Position numbers and translations under genes: made by a program. Shown in pieces: positions 36,303-44,429 of a DNA stretch of 64,000 nt; the first letter of the stretch is position 1, and each line of letters begins with the position of its first letter. A model generated the notes under the pieces. That model was not told the DNA's origin. It was given only the letters and a program-made list of their open reading frames with translations, and made no database searches. The stretch comes from Heliomarina baculiformis. Its GTDB lineage: Bacteria > Pseudomonadota > Alphaproteobacteria > Rhodobacterales > Rhodobacteraceae. The DNA is taken from assembly GCF_019966545.1 (NCBI RefSeq), contig NZ_JAIMIC010000002.1, positions 124,001-188,000 of the forward strand, written 5' to 3'.

Positions 36303-36803
36303 ATGATCGCGAAATACGGAACAAAGTTTGCGCGCGTGACGAACGTAGCGCCTGCGGCCCCGACAGGAGGAGCTTGCCCGAAAGGGCAAGGTTGGGGCCG
36401 CGGTCTAATTGGACCGGCGCTTGCCCTGCTAATGCTTGTTTCAGTCCCGGAAACGCTCCGGGCCGATCAGCCCGTCAAGGTTCCCTCCGGCCAGAGCGTC
36501 ACCCTTAACGAGGTCCTGATCGATGACTCCGTTGACGGGTCGCTTGCCCGGTTTCGATTCCTTGCCCCGGCCATTGCGCGCGACGGTGGTACAGTTGATT
36601 TCGAAACCGCATCGAATGACATGGCCGATCTCTGCGTCCAGCTTGTGCTGCCTTATCTGGAAAAATATGAACTGGACGTCGCCAGCGTCGTGATATCGAT
36701 GGCGGATCGCGAGGTGCCTTTCGGCTATGCCGATCCCGAGGCCACCCAGTTCTTTGAATCCTACCGTCCGGATGATGGTGGCTGCATCTGGGAGCCATTT
36801 TGA
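36303..36803 (+). CDS. exported hypothetical protein, DUF6497-like
   Basis: 166 residues as called. The mature part (from about residue 54, DQPVKVPSGQSVTLNEVLID onwards) follows a hydrophobic signal segment LIGPALALLMLVSVPETLRA. It keeps two Cys (DLCVQL, GGCIWEPF), consistent with a periplasmic disulfide. It resembles a Rhodobacteraceae family sometimes labelled DUF6497, found between pccB and pccA in relatives; I state this from memory only. The N-terminal 40 residues are encoded by a palindrome (36354-36401) and look foreign to the protein, so the true start is uncertain: a signal peptide starting near residue 37 would need a non-standard codon. Function unknown. Confidence 0.7.
   Translation: MIAKYGTKFARVTNVAPAAPTGGACPKGQGWGRGLIGPALALLMLVSVPETLRADQPVKVPSGQSVTLNEVLIDDSVDGSLARFRFLAPAIARDGGTVDFETASNDMADLCVQLVLPYLEKYELDVASVVISMADREVPFGYADPEATQFFESYRPDDGGCIWEPF
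36354..36401. repeat. nested palindrome inside the start region of the 36303 gene
   Basis: Outer arms GCGGCCCCGAC (36354-36364) and GTTGGGGCCGC (36391-36401); inner arms CTTGCCC and GGGCAAG (36373-36379, 36384-36390) with a GAAA loop; the bulge AGGAGGAG (36365-36372) looks like a ribosome-binding site. The element resembles a REP-type intergenic palindrome yet lies in frame within the called gene. Confidence 0.65.
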
Positions 36804-36859
36804 TGCGACGTCCCCCATACGAACACGACGAAGAAAAGAAGGCGGCAGGACAATGCTGA
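36803..36859 (+). CDS. possible 18-codon coupling ORF
   Basis: ATG at 36803 overlaps the previous stop (TGATG) and the frame runs MRRPPYEHDEEKKAAGQC to a TGA at 36857-36859, which overlaps the start of the next gene at 36853. The double overlap suggests a leader or coupling peptide between the exported protein and the 114-residue protein. There is no other evidence that it is translated. Confidence 0.35.
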   Translation: MRRPPYEHDEEKKAAGQC

Positions 36860-37197
36860 AACATCGCGGATTTCCCGGGCGGCTGCCTGGCACGGATTAC
36901 CAGTTCGTCATTCGCCGTCCCAATCCAAAGGGGATCACACCTCTGACCCGGCGCGAGCGTTTTGCCGACCGCCGCCCGCCTGACCGGCGGGCTGATGCGG
37001 GGTTCATGACCGCGCTCTGGGAACATTTCGGCGAAGAACCGTTCAAGCGCGGAAACCTCGACGCGGGGAGGCTGAGCTGGCTATTCGGACGTGAAGTGAT
37101 TCCGGCCGAGGAGCCATTCGATCCTGCCAGCTATGAATCGCTTCTGAAGATCGACGTGGCCGTGGCCCGCCTGTCCTTCCCCGAGGTGTTTAGATGA
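36853..37197 (+). CDS. hypothetical protein in the pccB-pccA interval
   Basis: 114 residues from ATG 36853 (MLKHRGFPGRLPGTDYQFVI). Rich in Arg and Pro in the first half (RRPNPKGITPLTRRERFADR), acidic and aliphatic in the second (WLFGREVIPAEEPFDPASYE). No membrane segment or signal. No family recognised. The start overlaps a short upstream ORF, and the genes 36303-37197 appear to be read as one unit. An earlier in-frame ATG at 36727 lies inside the preceding gene and is rejected. Codon use matches neighbouring genes, supporting a real gene. Confidence 0.7.
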   Translation: MLKHRGFPGRLPGTDYQFVIRRPNPKGITPLTRRERFADRRPPDRRADAGFMTALWEHFGEEPFKRGNLDAGRLSWLFGREVIPAEEPFDPASYESLLKIDVAVARLSFPEVFR

Positions 37198-37567
37198 ACC
37201 TGACATCTCGGATCGGCGGGAATCTGCACGTCAGCGCAGCTTTTCGGCGCGAAATGGCTGATACCCGTAAAAGTTGTAGTAACCGCTTGGCAGGGGTTAA
37301 CTTTTCATTAAAAATTGACCTCGCGACAATCTATTTCGGATCTTTCCGTGTCGCGTCCCAACTATTCTGTACCCCTTCCTTAGGCAGGCAGGTCACCGCA
37401 CCCCGCGATGGCCTGTCTGTCTTTCTTTGGGCCATTGGCGCCGGTCCGGCATACCGCAGGCGGGAAGTCGCTGAAACCCGGCGCGGGCGCGGTTTATCCT
37501 TGTGGAACCAAAGAAGCCGTTCATTTGTTTTTCCATCGAGCAATAAAAAAATCGAAGGAATTTCCCC
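37198..37567. other. non-coding stretch upstream of the small lipoprotein gene
   Basis: 370 bases with lower G+C than its surroundings near 37290-37340 (CATTAAAAATTGACC and neighbouring T-rich bases), where a promoter for the lipoprotein gene is likely. The last 15 bases, AAGGAATTTCCCC, hold its ribosome-binding site. I see no RNA gene. Confidence 0.45.
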
Positions 37568-37783
37568 ATGCTACGTGCATCTTTCATCGTTAAATCGGCA
37601 ACGGTTCTTGGGCTCGTCGGCGGGCTGGCGGCCTGTGGCGACACAACCGGCGAACGCGCACTTTATGGTGGCGCGGCAGGGGCAGGCGCAGCAGCCGTCC
37701 TTGACACCAACCTTGTCACCGGCGCTGCCGTCGGCGCAGCCGGTAACCTCATTTACTGCCAGGAAAACCCCGGCAAATGCTGA
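37568..37783 (+). CDS. small glycine-zipper lipoprotein
   Basis: 71 residues. Lipoprotein signal peptide with lipobox LAAC (Cys23) after a hydrophobic VLGLVGGLAA; the mature part has a Gly/Ala-rich amphipathic segment (ALYGGAAGAGAAAVLDTNLV then TGAAVGAAGNLIYC) like glycine-zipper outer-membrane proteins, and a second Cys near the end (CQENPGKC). Such short lipoproteins of this shape recur in Rhodobacteraceae; the role is unknown, perhaps envelope stability. Followed by two strong hairpins before pccA. Confidence 0.85.
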   Translation: MLRASFIVKSATVLGLVGGLAACGDTTGERALYGGAAGAGAAAVLDTNLVTGAAVGAAGNLIYCQENPGKC

Positions 37784-37791
37784 ACCTGATC

Positions 37792-37826
37792 TGACGGGGC
37801 GTCGCGGATCCCGCGACCGCCTGTCA
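37792..37826 (+). terminator. strong GC hairpin after the lipoprotein gene
   Basis: TGACGGGGCGTCGCGG / CCGCGACCGCCTGTCA with a 3-base loop: about 14 pairs with single bulges, starting 8 bases after the stop. It has no T-run, so it may be a 3'-end stabiliser or a Rho-type end rather than an intrinsic terminator. Confidence 0.55.
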
Positions 37827-37841
37827 GTCCGCACCTATCCG

Positions 37842-37880
37842 AACGCCGTGACGTGGAGAGATCCGCGTCGCGGCGTTTTG
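37842..37880 (+). terminator. pccA: terminator-like hairpin 33 bases before pccA
   Basis: Arms AACGCCGTGACG (37842-37853) and CGTCGCGGCGTT (37866-37877), 12 pairs with one G-U, followed by TTTTG then CATTT. It looks like an intrinsic terminator of the lipoprotein transcript; but the pccA ATG is at 37913, leaving no room for a promoter in between. Confidence 0.65.
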
Positions 37881-37912
37881 CATTTCCAACGCTTCCAGAC
37901 GAAGGGCACTCC

Positions 37913-39958
37913 ATGTTCAAGAAAATCCTGATTGCCAACCGGGGCGAAATCGCCTGCCGCGTGATCAAGACCGCGCGCAAGATGGGGATCGGCACGGTCG
38001 CGATCTATTCCGACGCTGACCGGCAGGCCTTGCATGTGGAAATGGCGGATGAGGCGGTTCACATCGGTCCGCCGCCCGCCAACCAGTCCTATATCGTCAT
38101 CGACAAGGTGATGGAGGCGATCCGCTCCAGCGGGGCCGAAGCGGTCCATCCGGGGTATGGTTTCCTGTCGGAAAACCCCAAATTCGCCGAGGCTCTGGCC
38201 GCCGAGGGCGTGGCTTTTGTCGGCCCGCCCGTTGGCGCCATCGAAAAGATGGGCGACAAGATCACCTCGAAGAAGATCGCCAAAGAGGCCGGCGTCAGCA
38301 CGGTGCCGGGCTATATGGGCCTTATCGAGGACGCTGACGAAGCGGTGAAAATCTCGGCCGAGATCGGATATCCGGTGATGATCAAGGCCAGCGCCGGTGG
38401 CGGTGGCAAGGGCATGCGTATCGCCTGGGACGATGACGAGGCACGCGAAGGCTTCCAGTCGTCCAAGAACGAAGCCGCGAACTCTTTTGGCGATGACCGG
38501 ATATTTATCGAGAAATTCGTCACCCAGCCGCGCCACATCGAGATTCAGGTTCTGTGCGATGCGCATGGCAATGGCCTCTACCTTGGCGAGAGGGAATGTT
38601 CGATCCAGCGCCGGAACCAGAAAGTGGTCGAGGAAGCGCCGTCGCCCTTCCTTGACGAAGCGACCCGGAAAGCGATGGGCGAACAGGCGGTCGCGCTGGC
38701 GCAAGCGGTTGGCTACACGAGTGCGGGCACCGTTGAATTCATCGTCGATGGCGACAAGAATTTCTACTTCCTCGAGATGAACACCCGTCTTCAGGTGGAA
38801 CACCCGGTGACTGAATTGATCACCGGCATTGATCTTGTCGAGCAGATGATCCGCGTCGCCAATGGCGAAGAACTGACGATCACCCAAGACGATATCAAGC
38901 TGAACGGCTGGGCGATTGAAAACCGGCTTTATGCCGAAGATCCCTATCGCAACTTCCTGCCCTCCATCGGGCGTCTGACCCGCTATCGTCCGCCCGCCGA
39001 GGTCGCTGCGGGTCCGCTGCTGGATAATGACAAGTGGCAGGGAGAGGCCCCCAGCGGCCCCATCGCCGTGCGCAACGATACCGGCGTCTACGAGGGCGGC
39101 GAGATCTCGATGTATTACGACCCGATGATCGCCAAGCTCTGCACATGGGCGCCGACCCGGGCCGAAGCCATCGAGGCGATGCGCGTTGCGCTCGACAGTT
39201 TCGAGCTGGAGGGGATCGGGCATAACCTACCGTTCCTGTCCGCTGTGATGGATCATCCGAAATTCGTCGCGGGCGAGGCGACCACCGCCTTTATCGCCGA
39301 AGAATGGCCGGAAGGTTTCGAAGGTGTCGAACTCTCCGAGGACGTGCTGCGACGGATCGCGGCCAGCGCCGCCGCCATGCACCGCGTGGCTGAAATCCGT
39401 CGGACCCGGATCTCGGGGCGGATCGACAACCATGAACGGGTGGTCGGCGAAGACTGGGTCGTCAACCTTCAGGGGCTTCGCTATGAGGTCAAGGTGCAAG
39501 CCGATCCCGAAGGAGCGACGGTCGTCTTCGAGGATGGCTCCAGCCACCGCGTCACCAGCGACTGGACACCCGGTAAGCAGCTTGCGGAACTGATGGTCGA
39601 TGCCGAACGGCTCGTGCTCAAGGTGGGCAAGATTTCCGGCGGCTTCCGCCTGCGCAGCCGTGGGGCGGATCTCAAGGTGCATGTGCGCAGCCCGCGTCAG
39701 GCGGAACTGGCCGACCTGATGCCCGAGAAGCTGCCGCCCGATACCTCGAAAATGCTGCTTTGCCCGATGCCCGGTCTGATCGTAAAAATCAACGTGGCCG
39801 AGGGGGACGAGGTGCAGGAAGGCCAACCGCTCTGCACGGTCGAGGCGATGAAGATGGAAAACATCCTGCGCGCCGAACGAAAGGGCGTGGTGGCCAAGGT
39901 CAACGCCGGACCGGGCGACAGCCTTGCCGTCGACGATGTGATCATGGAGTTCGAATAA
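37913..39958 (+). CDS. pccA: propionyl-CoA carboxylase alpha (biotin) subunit
   Basis: 681 residues from ATG 37913 (MFKKILIANRGEIACRVIKT). Biotin carboxylase domain at residues 1-450 with ATP-grasp glycine loop KASAGGGGKGMRIAW (about 155-170), EMNTRLQVEHPVTE (about 287-300), and active-site Glu/Asn residues; a middle BT domain that binds PccB (about 500-600); and C-terminal BCCP domain with biotinylation site EAMKMEN at Lys647. It carboxylates biotin using ATP and bicarbonate. In this organism it is separated from pccB by 2.4 kb of small genes and a hairpin. Confidence 0.97.
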   Translation: MFKKILIANRGEIACRVIKTARKMGIGTVAIYSDADRQALHVEMADEAVHIGPPPANQSYIVIDKVMEAIRSSGAEAVHPGYGFLSENPKFAEALAAEGVAFVGPPVGAIEKMGDKITSKKIAKEAGVSTVPGYMGLIEDADEAVKISAEIGYPVMIKASAGGGGKGMRIAWDDDEAREGFQSSKNEAANSFGDDRIFIEKFVTQPRHIEIQVLCDAHGNGLYLGERECSIQRRNQKVVEEAPSPFLDEATRKAMGEQAVALAQAVGYTSAGTVEFIVDGDKNFYFLEMNTRLQVEHPVTELITGIDLVEQMIRVANGEELTITQDDIKLNGWAIENRLYAEDPYRNFLPSIGRLTRYRPPAEVAAGPLLDNDKWQGEAPSGPIAVRNDTGVYEGGEISMYYDPMIAKLCTWAPTRAEAIEAMRVALDSFELEGIGHNLPFLSAVMDHPKFVAGEATTAFIAEEWPEGFEGVELSEDVLRRIAASAAAMHRVAEIRRTRISGRIDNHERVVGEDWVVNLQGLRYEVKVQADPEGATVVFEDGSSHRVTSDWTPGKQLAELMVDAERLVLKVGKISGGFRLRSRGADLKVHVRSPRQAELADLMPEKLPPDTSKMLLCPMPGLIVKINVAEGDEVQEGQPLCTVEAMKMENILRAERKGVVAKVNAGPGDSLAVDDVIMEFE

Positions 39959-39995
39959 GGCGATGCAGCGCCGCGCGCCTCATATGTCGATCAAT

Positions 39996-40021
39996 TGTCC
40001 GGTGCCTTGCAGCACCGGACA
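39996..40021. terminator. convergent-gene inverted repeat after pccA
   Basis: TGTCCGGTGC / GCACCGGACA, a perfect 10-bp stem with CTTGCA loop, between convergent pccA and an RTX gene. No T-run on either strand; a shared 3'-end structure is likely. Confidence 0.6.
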
Positions 40022-40037
40022 GTATCGTCTGCGCGGA

Positions 40038-40970
40038 TCAGATGAACTGAAAGTCGTCCGCCCCGAGGCTGTCGGCAGATACGCCAAGCAACAGCATTTC
40101 GGCATCGCCATGAACCACCAGCGCGCCGCGCTTGGTATCGGTGATCTCAAGGTCTTTCATGTAGGCGTTGACGGAAATCTCGTCGCGGCCGTCGGCGAAA
40201 TCCCTGACCACATCCCGGCCACGGTCGGAAAACACGAAGATGTCGCGACCGCCGCCGCCCGTCAGGGTGTCTTTGCCGCCGCCGCCTTCCAGCCGGTCTC
40301 CGCCGCCGCCGCCCTTGAGCTTGTCGCGCCCGGTGCCGCCCAAGAGGGTGTCGCCGCCACGTCCGCCGAGAAGCACATCATCGCCCTCGTCCCCGATCAG
40401 CTTGTCCTTACCTTGCTGTCCCAGCAAACGGTCGTCGCCGATGTTGCCGTGGAACACATCGTTGCCTTCTCCGCCATCCATGAGATCGTTGCCGGCACCG
40501 CCGAAAAACCTGTCATTGCCCTTGCCGCCGAACATCTGATCGTCGCTGGCGAATTCGAACAAGGAGTCGGGCGCCAGCCTGTCGTCATTGTCCGAGCCGG
40601 TGACCATGTATTCACCTGCCGCTGTGATGGCGTCTGTCAGGCTGCCGAGATCGAAGGTGTAGCCGTAGATGGCGCTTTTGGCGAATACGCTGCCAATCCC
40701 AACGTCCAATCCGTAGAATCTGGCAATCAATGGCGGCGTCAGGACGGAGCCGTAGTCGATGAGTTCGAATGCAGAGCTGCTGATCGTGCCGGTCAGTGTC
40801 TCGACATCGAAATTACCTGTCATGCCCAATGCATAAGACTTGCCCGAACCTACGCTGCTTTCGAAAAATGTGATGGATCCACTTTTAAAAAACATGGACG
40901 TTTCATTTTCGGCGTAGCCCAGTATTTCCCAGAAATAGCTAAGATCGCCGTTCAGGTTGAGAAGTCGCAT
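40038..40970 (-). CDS. RTX calcium-binding protein (hemolysin-type repeats)
   Basis: 310 residues from ATG 40970, which has AAAGGA upstream. The N-terminal half (about 1-145) is a Phe/Tyr-rich beta domain without a recognised enzyme motif (LNLNGDLSYFWEILGYAENE). Residues about 160-275 hold GGxGxD repeats (GGKGNDRFFGGAGNDLMDGG, GGRGGDTLLGGTGRDKLKGG) that bind Ca2+. The C-terminal MLLLGVSADSLGADDFQFI resembles a type I secretion end. It is likely exported by an ABC transporter encoded elsewhere. It is convergent with pccA; role unknown. Confidence 0.88.
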   Translation of the reverse strand: MRLLNLNGDLSYFWEILGYAENETSMFFKSGSITFFESSVGSGKSYALGMTGNFDVETLTGTISSSAFELIDYGSVLTPPLIARFYGLDVGIGSVFAKSAIYGYTFDLGSLTDAITAAGEYMVTGSDNDDRLAPDSLFEFASDDQMFGGKGNDRFFGGAGNDLMDGGEGNDVFHGNIGDDRLLGQQGKDKLIGDEGDDVLLGGRGGDTLLGGTGRDKLKGGGGGDRLEGGGGKDTLTGGGGRDIFVFSDRGRDVVRDFADGRDEISVNAYMKDLEITDTKRGALVVHGDAEMLLLGVSADSLGADDFQFI

Positions 40971-41098
40971 TTCAGTCCTTTGGAGCGTTGCGGGTCGCGC
41001 CCGCGCGAGCGGCATGTCGCAAATAATTGGAAATGCGAGGATAATCAGCGTGGCGCTGCAAGTCACGCTTCGACGGGTGAACGTGACGCAAGGTCAGG

Positions 41099-41557
41099 TC
41101 AGTTGCTTTGGCGCCGTTCGTCTATTTCGCGCTGCCGGTTCGGCATCTTGTCGATGGATCGCGTGAGTTCACGCACGGTCCATGGCATCGGTTTACGCAA
41201 TTCGACATTGCCGTCCTTGTCGACCAGCACCAGCATGAAACCTCTCGGGCGCAGCTGCATTCGGATCGGCGAGCGCGCCTCCGGGTCGGTATCTGTCAGG
41301 ACGATCACGTCGCGCACACGCAGCATCTCGGCCTCTGCCGTGAGATATTCGATCTGTTCGATGAACCGGGGGTCCTGCGGGGAATCGGCGAAGACAACGA
41401 CCGGACGCGCGATCCAGTGGAACTCGCTGAGCTCGCTTTCACCGGCCGGTTGGATGATCGAGGTTTCAGAGGCGTTCAAGGCCTCTTTTCCGGTTTCCTG
41501 TGCGCTCGCGCCCAGAGGAACGAGGAGCGATAGAACGAGGGCTGAGATGCGCGGCAT
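41099..41557 (-). CDS. DUF4174 domain protein, exported
   Basis: 152 residues from ATG 41557; signal peptide MPRISALVLSLLVPLGASA. The mature segment WIARPVVVFADSPQDPRFIE, the central VLTDTDPEARSPIRMQLRPR and GFMLVLVDKDGNVELRKP match DUF4174 (PF13778), a thioredoxin-like-fold family of unknown function found on its own in alphaproteobacterial periplasm. The redox Cys pair is absent. Divergent from the mutase gene across about 200 bases. Confidence 0.87.
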   Translation of the reverse strand: MPRISALVLSLLVPLGASAQETGKEALNASETSIIQPAGESELSEFHWIARPVVVFADSPQDPRFIEQIEYLTAEAEMLRVRDVIVLTDTDPEARSPIRMQLRPRGFMLVLVDKDGNVELRKPMPWTVRELTRSIDKMPNRQREIDERRQSN

Positions 41558-41756
41558 TGGGTCTCCTGTTGTTTTGAATATAGGTAGCCGAACCGCGAAT
41601 GCGAAGCAGGAAAGCGATAAAACCGGGCGGGTTAACAGGATTGTCACGCCGGTTGAACGGATGCCCCGGACAATGGGGCGGGTGAATGCGGGCGCGGCGG
41701 CCTGACCTGAAGGTTGGGGGCGTCACGCGGATGGGAATGAACACGAGGATGCTGTT

Positions 41757-43883
41757 ATGACAAAAAAAGCCGAATGGCAGAAGCGCGCCGAATCCGAGCT
41801 GCGCGACAGGCCGCTGGAAGACCTGACATGGAAGACGCTGGAAGGCATCGATGTCTCTCCGGTCTATTCGCAGGAGGACCTTTCGGATGTCGGTCATCTC
41901 GGCTCCATGCCGGGCGAGGCACCCTATACCCGTGGCGTCAAGGCGACCATGTACGCGGGGCGTCCCTGGACGATCCGCCAGTATGCGGGCTTTTCCACTG
42001 CCGAGGAATCGAACGCCTTTTATCGTCGCAACCTTGCCGCTGGGCAGCAGGGCGTTTCGGTGGCTTTCGACCTTGCCACGCACCGGGGCTATGACAGCGA
42101 TCACCCGCGCGTTCAGGGCGATGTTGGCAAGGCCGGTGTGGCAATCGACTCTGTCGAGGACATGAAAATCCTGTTCGACGGCATCCCGCTCGACAAGGTT
42201 TCGGTCTCGATGACGATGAACGGCGCGGTGATCCCGATCCTAGCGAATTTCATCGTGACGGGTGAAGAGCAGGGACATGACAAATCGGTGCTGTCGGGTA
42301 CGATCCAGAACGACATCCTGAAGGAGTTCATGGTCCGAAACACCTATATATATCCGCCCGAGCCCTCGATGCGGATCATCGCGGATATCATCGAATATAC
42401 TTCGGGCGAGATGCCCCGGTTCAACTCGATCTCGATCTCCGGCTACCACATGCAGGAAGCCGGTGCGAACCTTGTGCAAGAGCTTGCCTATACGCTGGCA
42501 GACGGGCGCGAATACGTGCGCGCTGCCATCGCGCGCGGCATGGATGTGGACAAGTTTGCCGGGCGTCTGTCCTTCTTTTTTGCCATCGGCATGAACTTTT
42601 TCATGGAAGCGGCCAAGCTGCGGGCGGCGCGCCTGCTCTGGAGCCGGATCATGGAGGAGTTCGAACCGAAGAACCCGAAATCCTCGATGCTGCGGACCCA
42701 TTGCCAGACCTCGGGCGTGTCCCTGCAGGAACAGGACCCCTATAACAACGTGATCCGCACCGCCTATGAGGCGATGAGCGCGGTGCTCGGCGGCACCCAG
42801 TCGTTGCACACGAACGCGTTGGACGAGGCGATTGCCCTGCCGACTGATTTCTCGGCGCGGATCGCGCGGAACACGCAGCTGATCCTGCAGGAGGAAACCG
42901 GCGTCACCAACGTGGTCGATCCGCTTGCCGGGTCCTATTACGTCGAAAAACTAACTGCCGATCTGGCCGATAAGGCGTGGGAGCTGATCGAAGAGGTCGA
43001 GGAGATGGGCGGGATGACAAAGGCGGTGGCCAGCGGCATGCCCAAGCTGCGGATTGAGGAAACAGCCGCCATGCGGCAGGCCCAGATCGACCGGGGCGAC
43101 GAGGTCATCGTCGGTGTCAACAAGTACCGCAAGGACAAGGAAGACCCGATCGATATCCTTGAAATCGACAATGACAAGGTGCGCGCCAGCCAGATCGCGC
43201 GGCTGGAAAAGATCCGCAGCACCCGGGACGAGGCCGCCTGCACCGCGGCGCTCGAGGAATTGTCCCGCCGCGCGGCAGAGGGGGGCAACCTGCTTGAAGG
43301 CGCGGTCGAAGCCGCGCGCGCACGGGCCAGCGTAGGAGAGATCAGCATGGCTATGGAAAAGGTGTTCGGTCGTCACCGCGCCGAGGTCAAAACGCTCGCC
43401 GGGGTCTATGGCAAGGCCTATGAGGGCGACGAGGGGTTCGCCACGATCCAGAAATCGGTCGAAGCCTTTGCCGAGGAAGAAGGCCGTCGCCCCCGCATGC
43501 TGGTGGTCAAGATGGGGCAGGACGGGCACGACCGGGGGGCCAAGGTGATTGCTACCGCATTTGCCGATATCGGGTTCGACGTGGACGTCGGGCCATTGTT
43601 CCAGACCCCCGAAGAGGCCGCGCAGGATGCGGTCGACAACGACGTGCACGTGATCGGTATCTCCAGCCAGGCGGCCGGGCACAAGACGCTTGCGCCGCAG
43701 CTGGTCAAGGCGCTCAAGGAGGCGGATGCCGAGGACATTCTGGTCATCTGCGGCGGGGTCATTCCGCAGCAGGATTACGATTTCCTCTACAAGGCAGGGG
43801 TCAAGGCGATTTTCGGGCCGGGGACCAATATCCCCAAGGCGGCCGAGGATATCCTTGCCCTGATCCGCAAGGCCCGTGGCTGA
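41757..43883 (+). CDS. mcm: methylmalonyl-CoA mutase
   Basis: 708 residues, a single-chain mutase with both domains. N-terminal TIM-barrel domain with substrate residues in [20 protein letters not shown] and [12 protein letters not shown], and the catalytic YxxxY-type [11 protein letters not shown]-terminal cobalamin-binding domain with [20 protein letters not shown] containing the ligand His591. It converts (R)-methylmalonyl-CoA to succinyl-CoA with adenosylcobalamin. No methylmalonyl-CoA epimerase is recognised in the window; the nearby VOC protein (44430) is of another VOC subgroup. The start has no obvious TTTGC operator and no cobalamin riboswitch. Confidence 0.97.
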   Translation: MTKKAEWQKRAESELRDRPLEDLTWKTLEGIDVSPVYSQEDLSDVGHLGSMPGEAPYTRGVKATMYAGRPWTIRQYAGFSTAEESNAFYRRNLAAGQQGVSVAFDLATHRGYDSDHPRVQGDVGKAGVAIDSVEDMKILFDGIPLDKVSVSMTMNGAVIPILANFIVTGEEQGHDKSVLSGTIQNDILKEFMVRNTYIYPPEPSMRIIADIIEYTSGEMPRFNSISISGYHMQEAGANLVQELAYTLADGREYVRAAIARGMDVDKFAGRLSFFFAIGMNFFMEAAKLRAARLLWSRIMEEFEPKNPKSSMLRTHCQTSGVSLQEQDPYNNVIRTAYEAMSAVLGGTQSLHTNALDEAIALPTDFSARIARNTQLILQEETGVTNVVDPLAGSYYVEKLTADLADKAWELIEEVEEMGGMTKAVASGMPKLRIEETAAMRQAQIDRGDEVIVGVNKYRKDKEDPIDILEIDNDKVRASQIARLEKIRSTRDEAACTAALEELSRRAAEGGNLLEGAVEAARARASVGEISMAMEKVFGRHRAEVKTLAGVYGKAYEGDEGFATIQKSVEAFAEEEGRRPRMLVVKMGQDGHDRGAKVIATAFADIGFDVDVGPLFQTPEEAAQDAVDNDVHVIGISSQAAGHKTLAPQLVKALKEADAEDILVICGGVIPQQDYDFLYKAGVKAIFGPGTNIPKAAEDILALIRKARG

Positions 43884-44358
43884 GAGGCGCACCATACTCG
43901 CCGGAATGGCGGGCGGTCTGGTCTGGGCCGTTGCCGTCATATTTGCCGGTTTGAACGGTGGCGGCGCTTTCCTGCCGCCGCCGCTGGCCATTCCGGGTGC
44001 GCTTATCGGACCCGGTCTGGTCATGATCGCAATGATCGGGAGCCTTGCGCGCAGGCGATTCTTTGACGACTCGCATATCGACGGGCAGGCGTTCGAGACC
44101 GGCTCTCCGGGCTGGGTCGATCAGCAGGTTTTGAACAATACGGTCGAACAGGCGGTGCTCGCCATGCTGATATGGCCGTTTGTGGCGCTGACGCTTGGCG
44201 GAACAGTTGTTATCTGGATGGGGACAGCCTTTGCCGCCGCCAGAGTATTGTTCTGGATCGGTTACCGACGTGCGCCTGCTTTACGTGCATTCGGTTTCGC
44301 AGCGACTTTTTATACGACAGTTCTTGTCGGCATCTGGACATTGATCGTCTGGCTATAA
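43876..44358 (+). CDS. MAPEG-like membrane protein
   Basis: 160 residues starting at GTG 43876, overlapping the mcm stop by 8 bases; an internal ATG at 43906 is an alternative. Four hydrophobic segments at about residues 11-30, 43-60, 88-108 and 112-158. The pattern [20 protein letters not shown], an E/N-rich helix before the third segment, is like the MAPEG family (glutathione-using membrane proteins). Function not assigned; the overlap suggests co-transcription with the mutase but no metabolic link is apparent. Confidence 0.75.
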   Translation: MAERRTILAGMAGGLVWAVAVIFAGLNGGGAFLPPPLAIPGALIGPGLVMIAMIGSLARRRFFDDSHIDGQAFETGSPGWVDQQVLNNTVEQAVLAMLIWPFVALTLGGTVVIWMGTAFAAARVLFWIGYRRAPALRAFGFAATFYTTVLVGIWTLIVWL

Positions 44359-44429
44359 GCCGGGATGTTTTCATCCTCTGATTGTTCAGCTATCCTGACC
44401 TATATCTTTTATACGAGGTAAATTTTGTA

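Noticed and set aside
37194-37931. 245-codon frame spanning the lipoprotein gene and pccA start
   Set aside because: It runs in another phase over two hairpins and two real starts; composition is Arg/Ser-rich as expected of a shadow.
39963-41705. 580-codon plus-strand frame through the RTX and DUF4174 region
   Set aside because: It is antisense to RTX repeats (GGxGxD) and a DUF4174 gene with a signal peptide and ribosome-binding site; no independent support.
41558-41756. Possible cobalamin riboswitch before the mutase gene
   Set aside because: The expected B12-box sequence is not present and the region is too short for the full aptamer.
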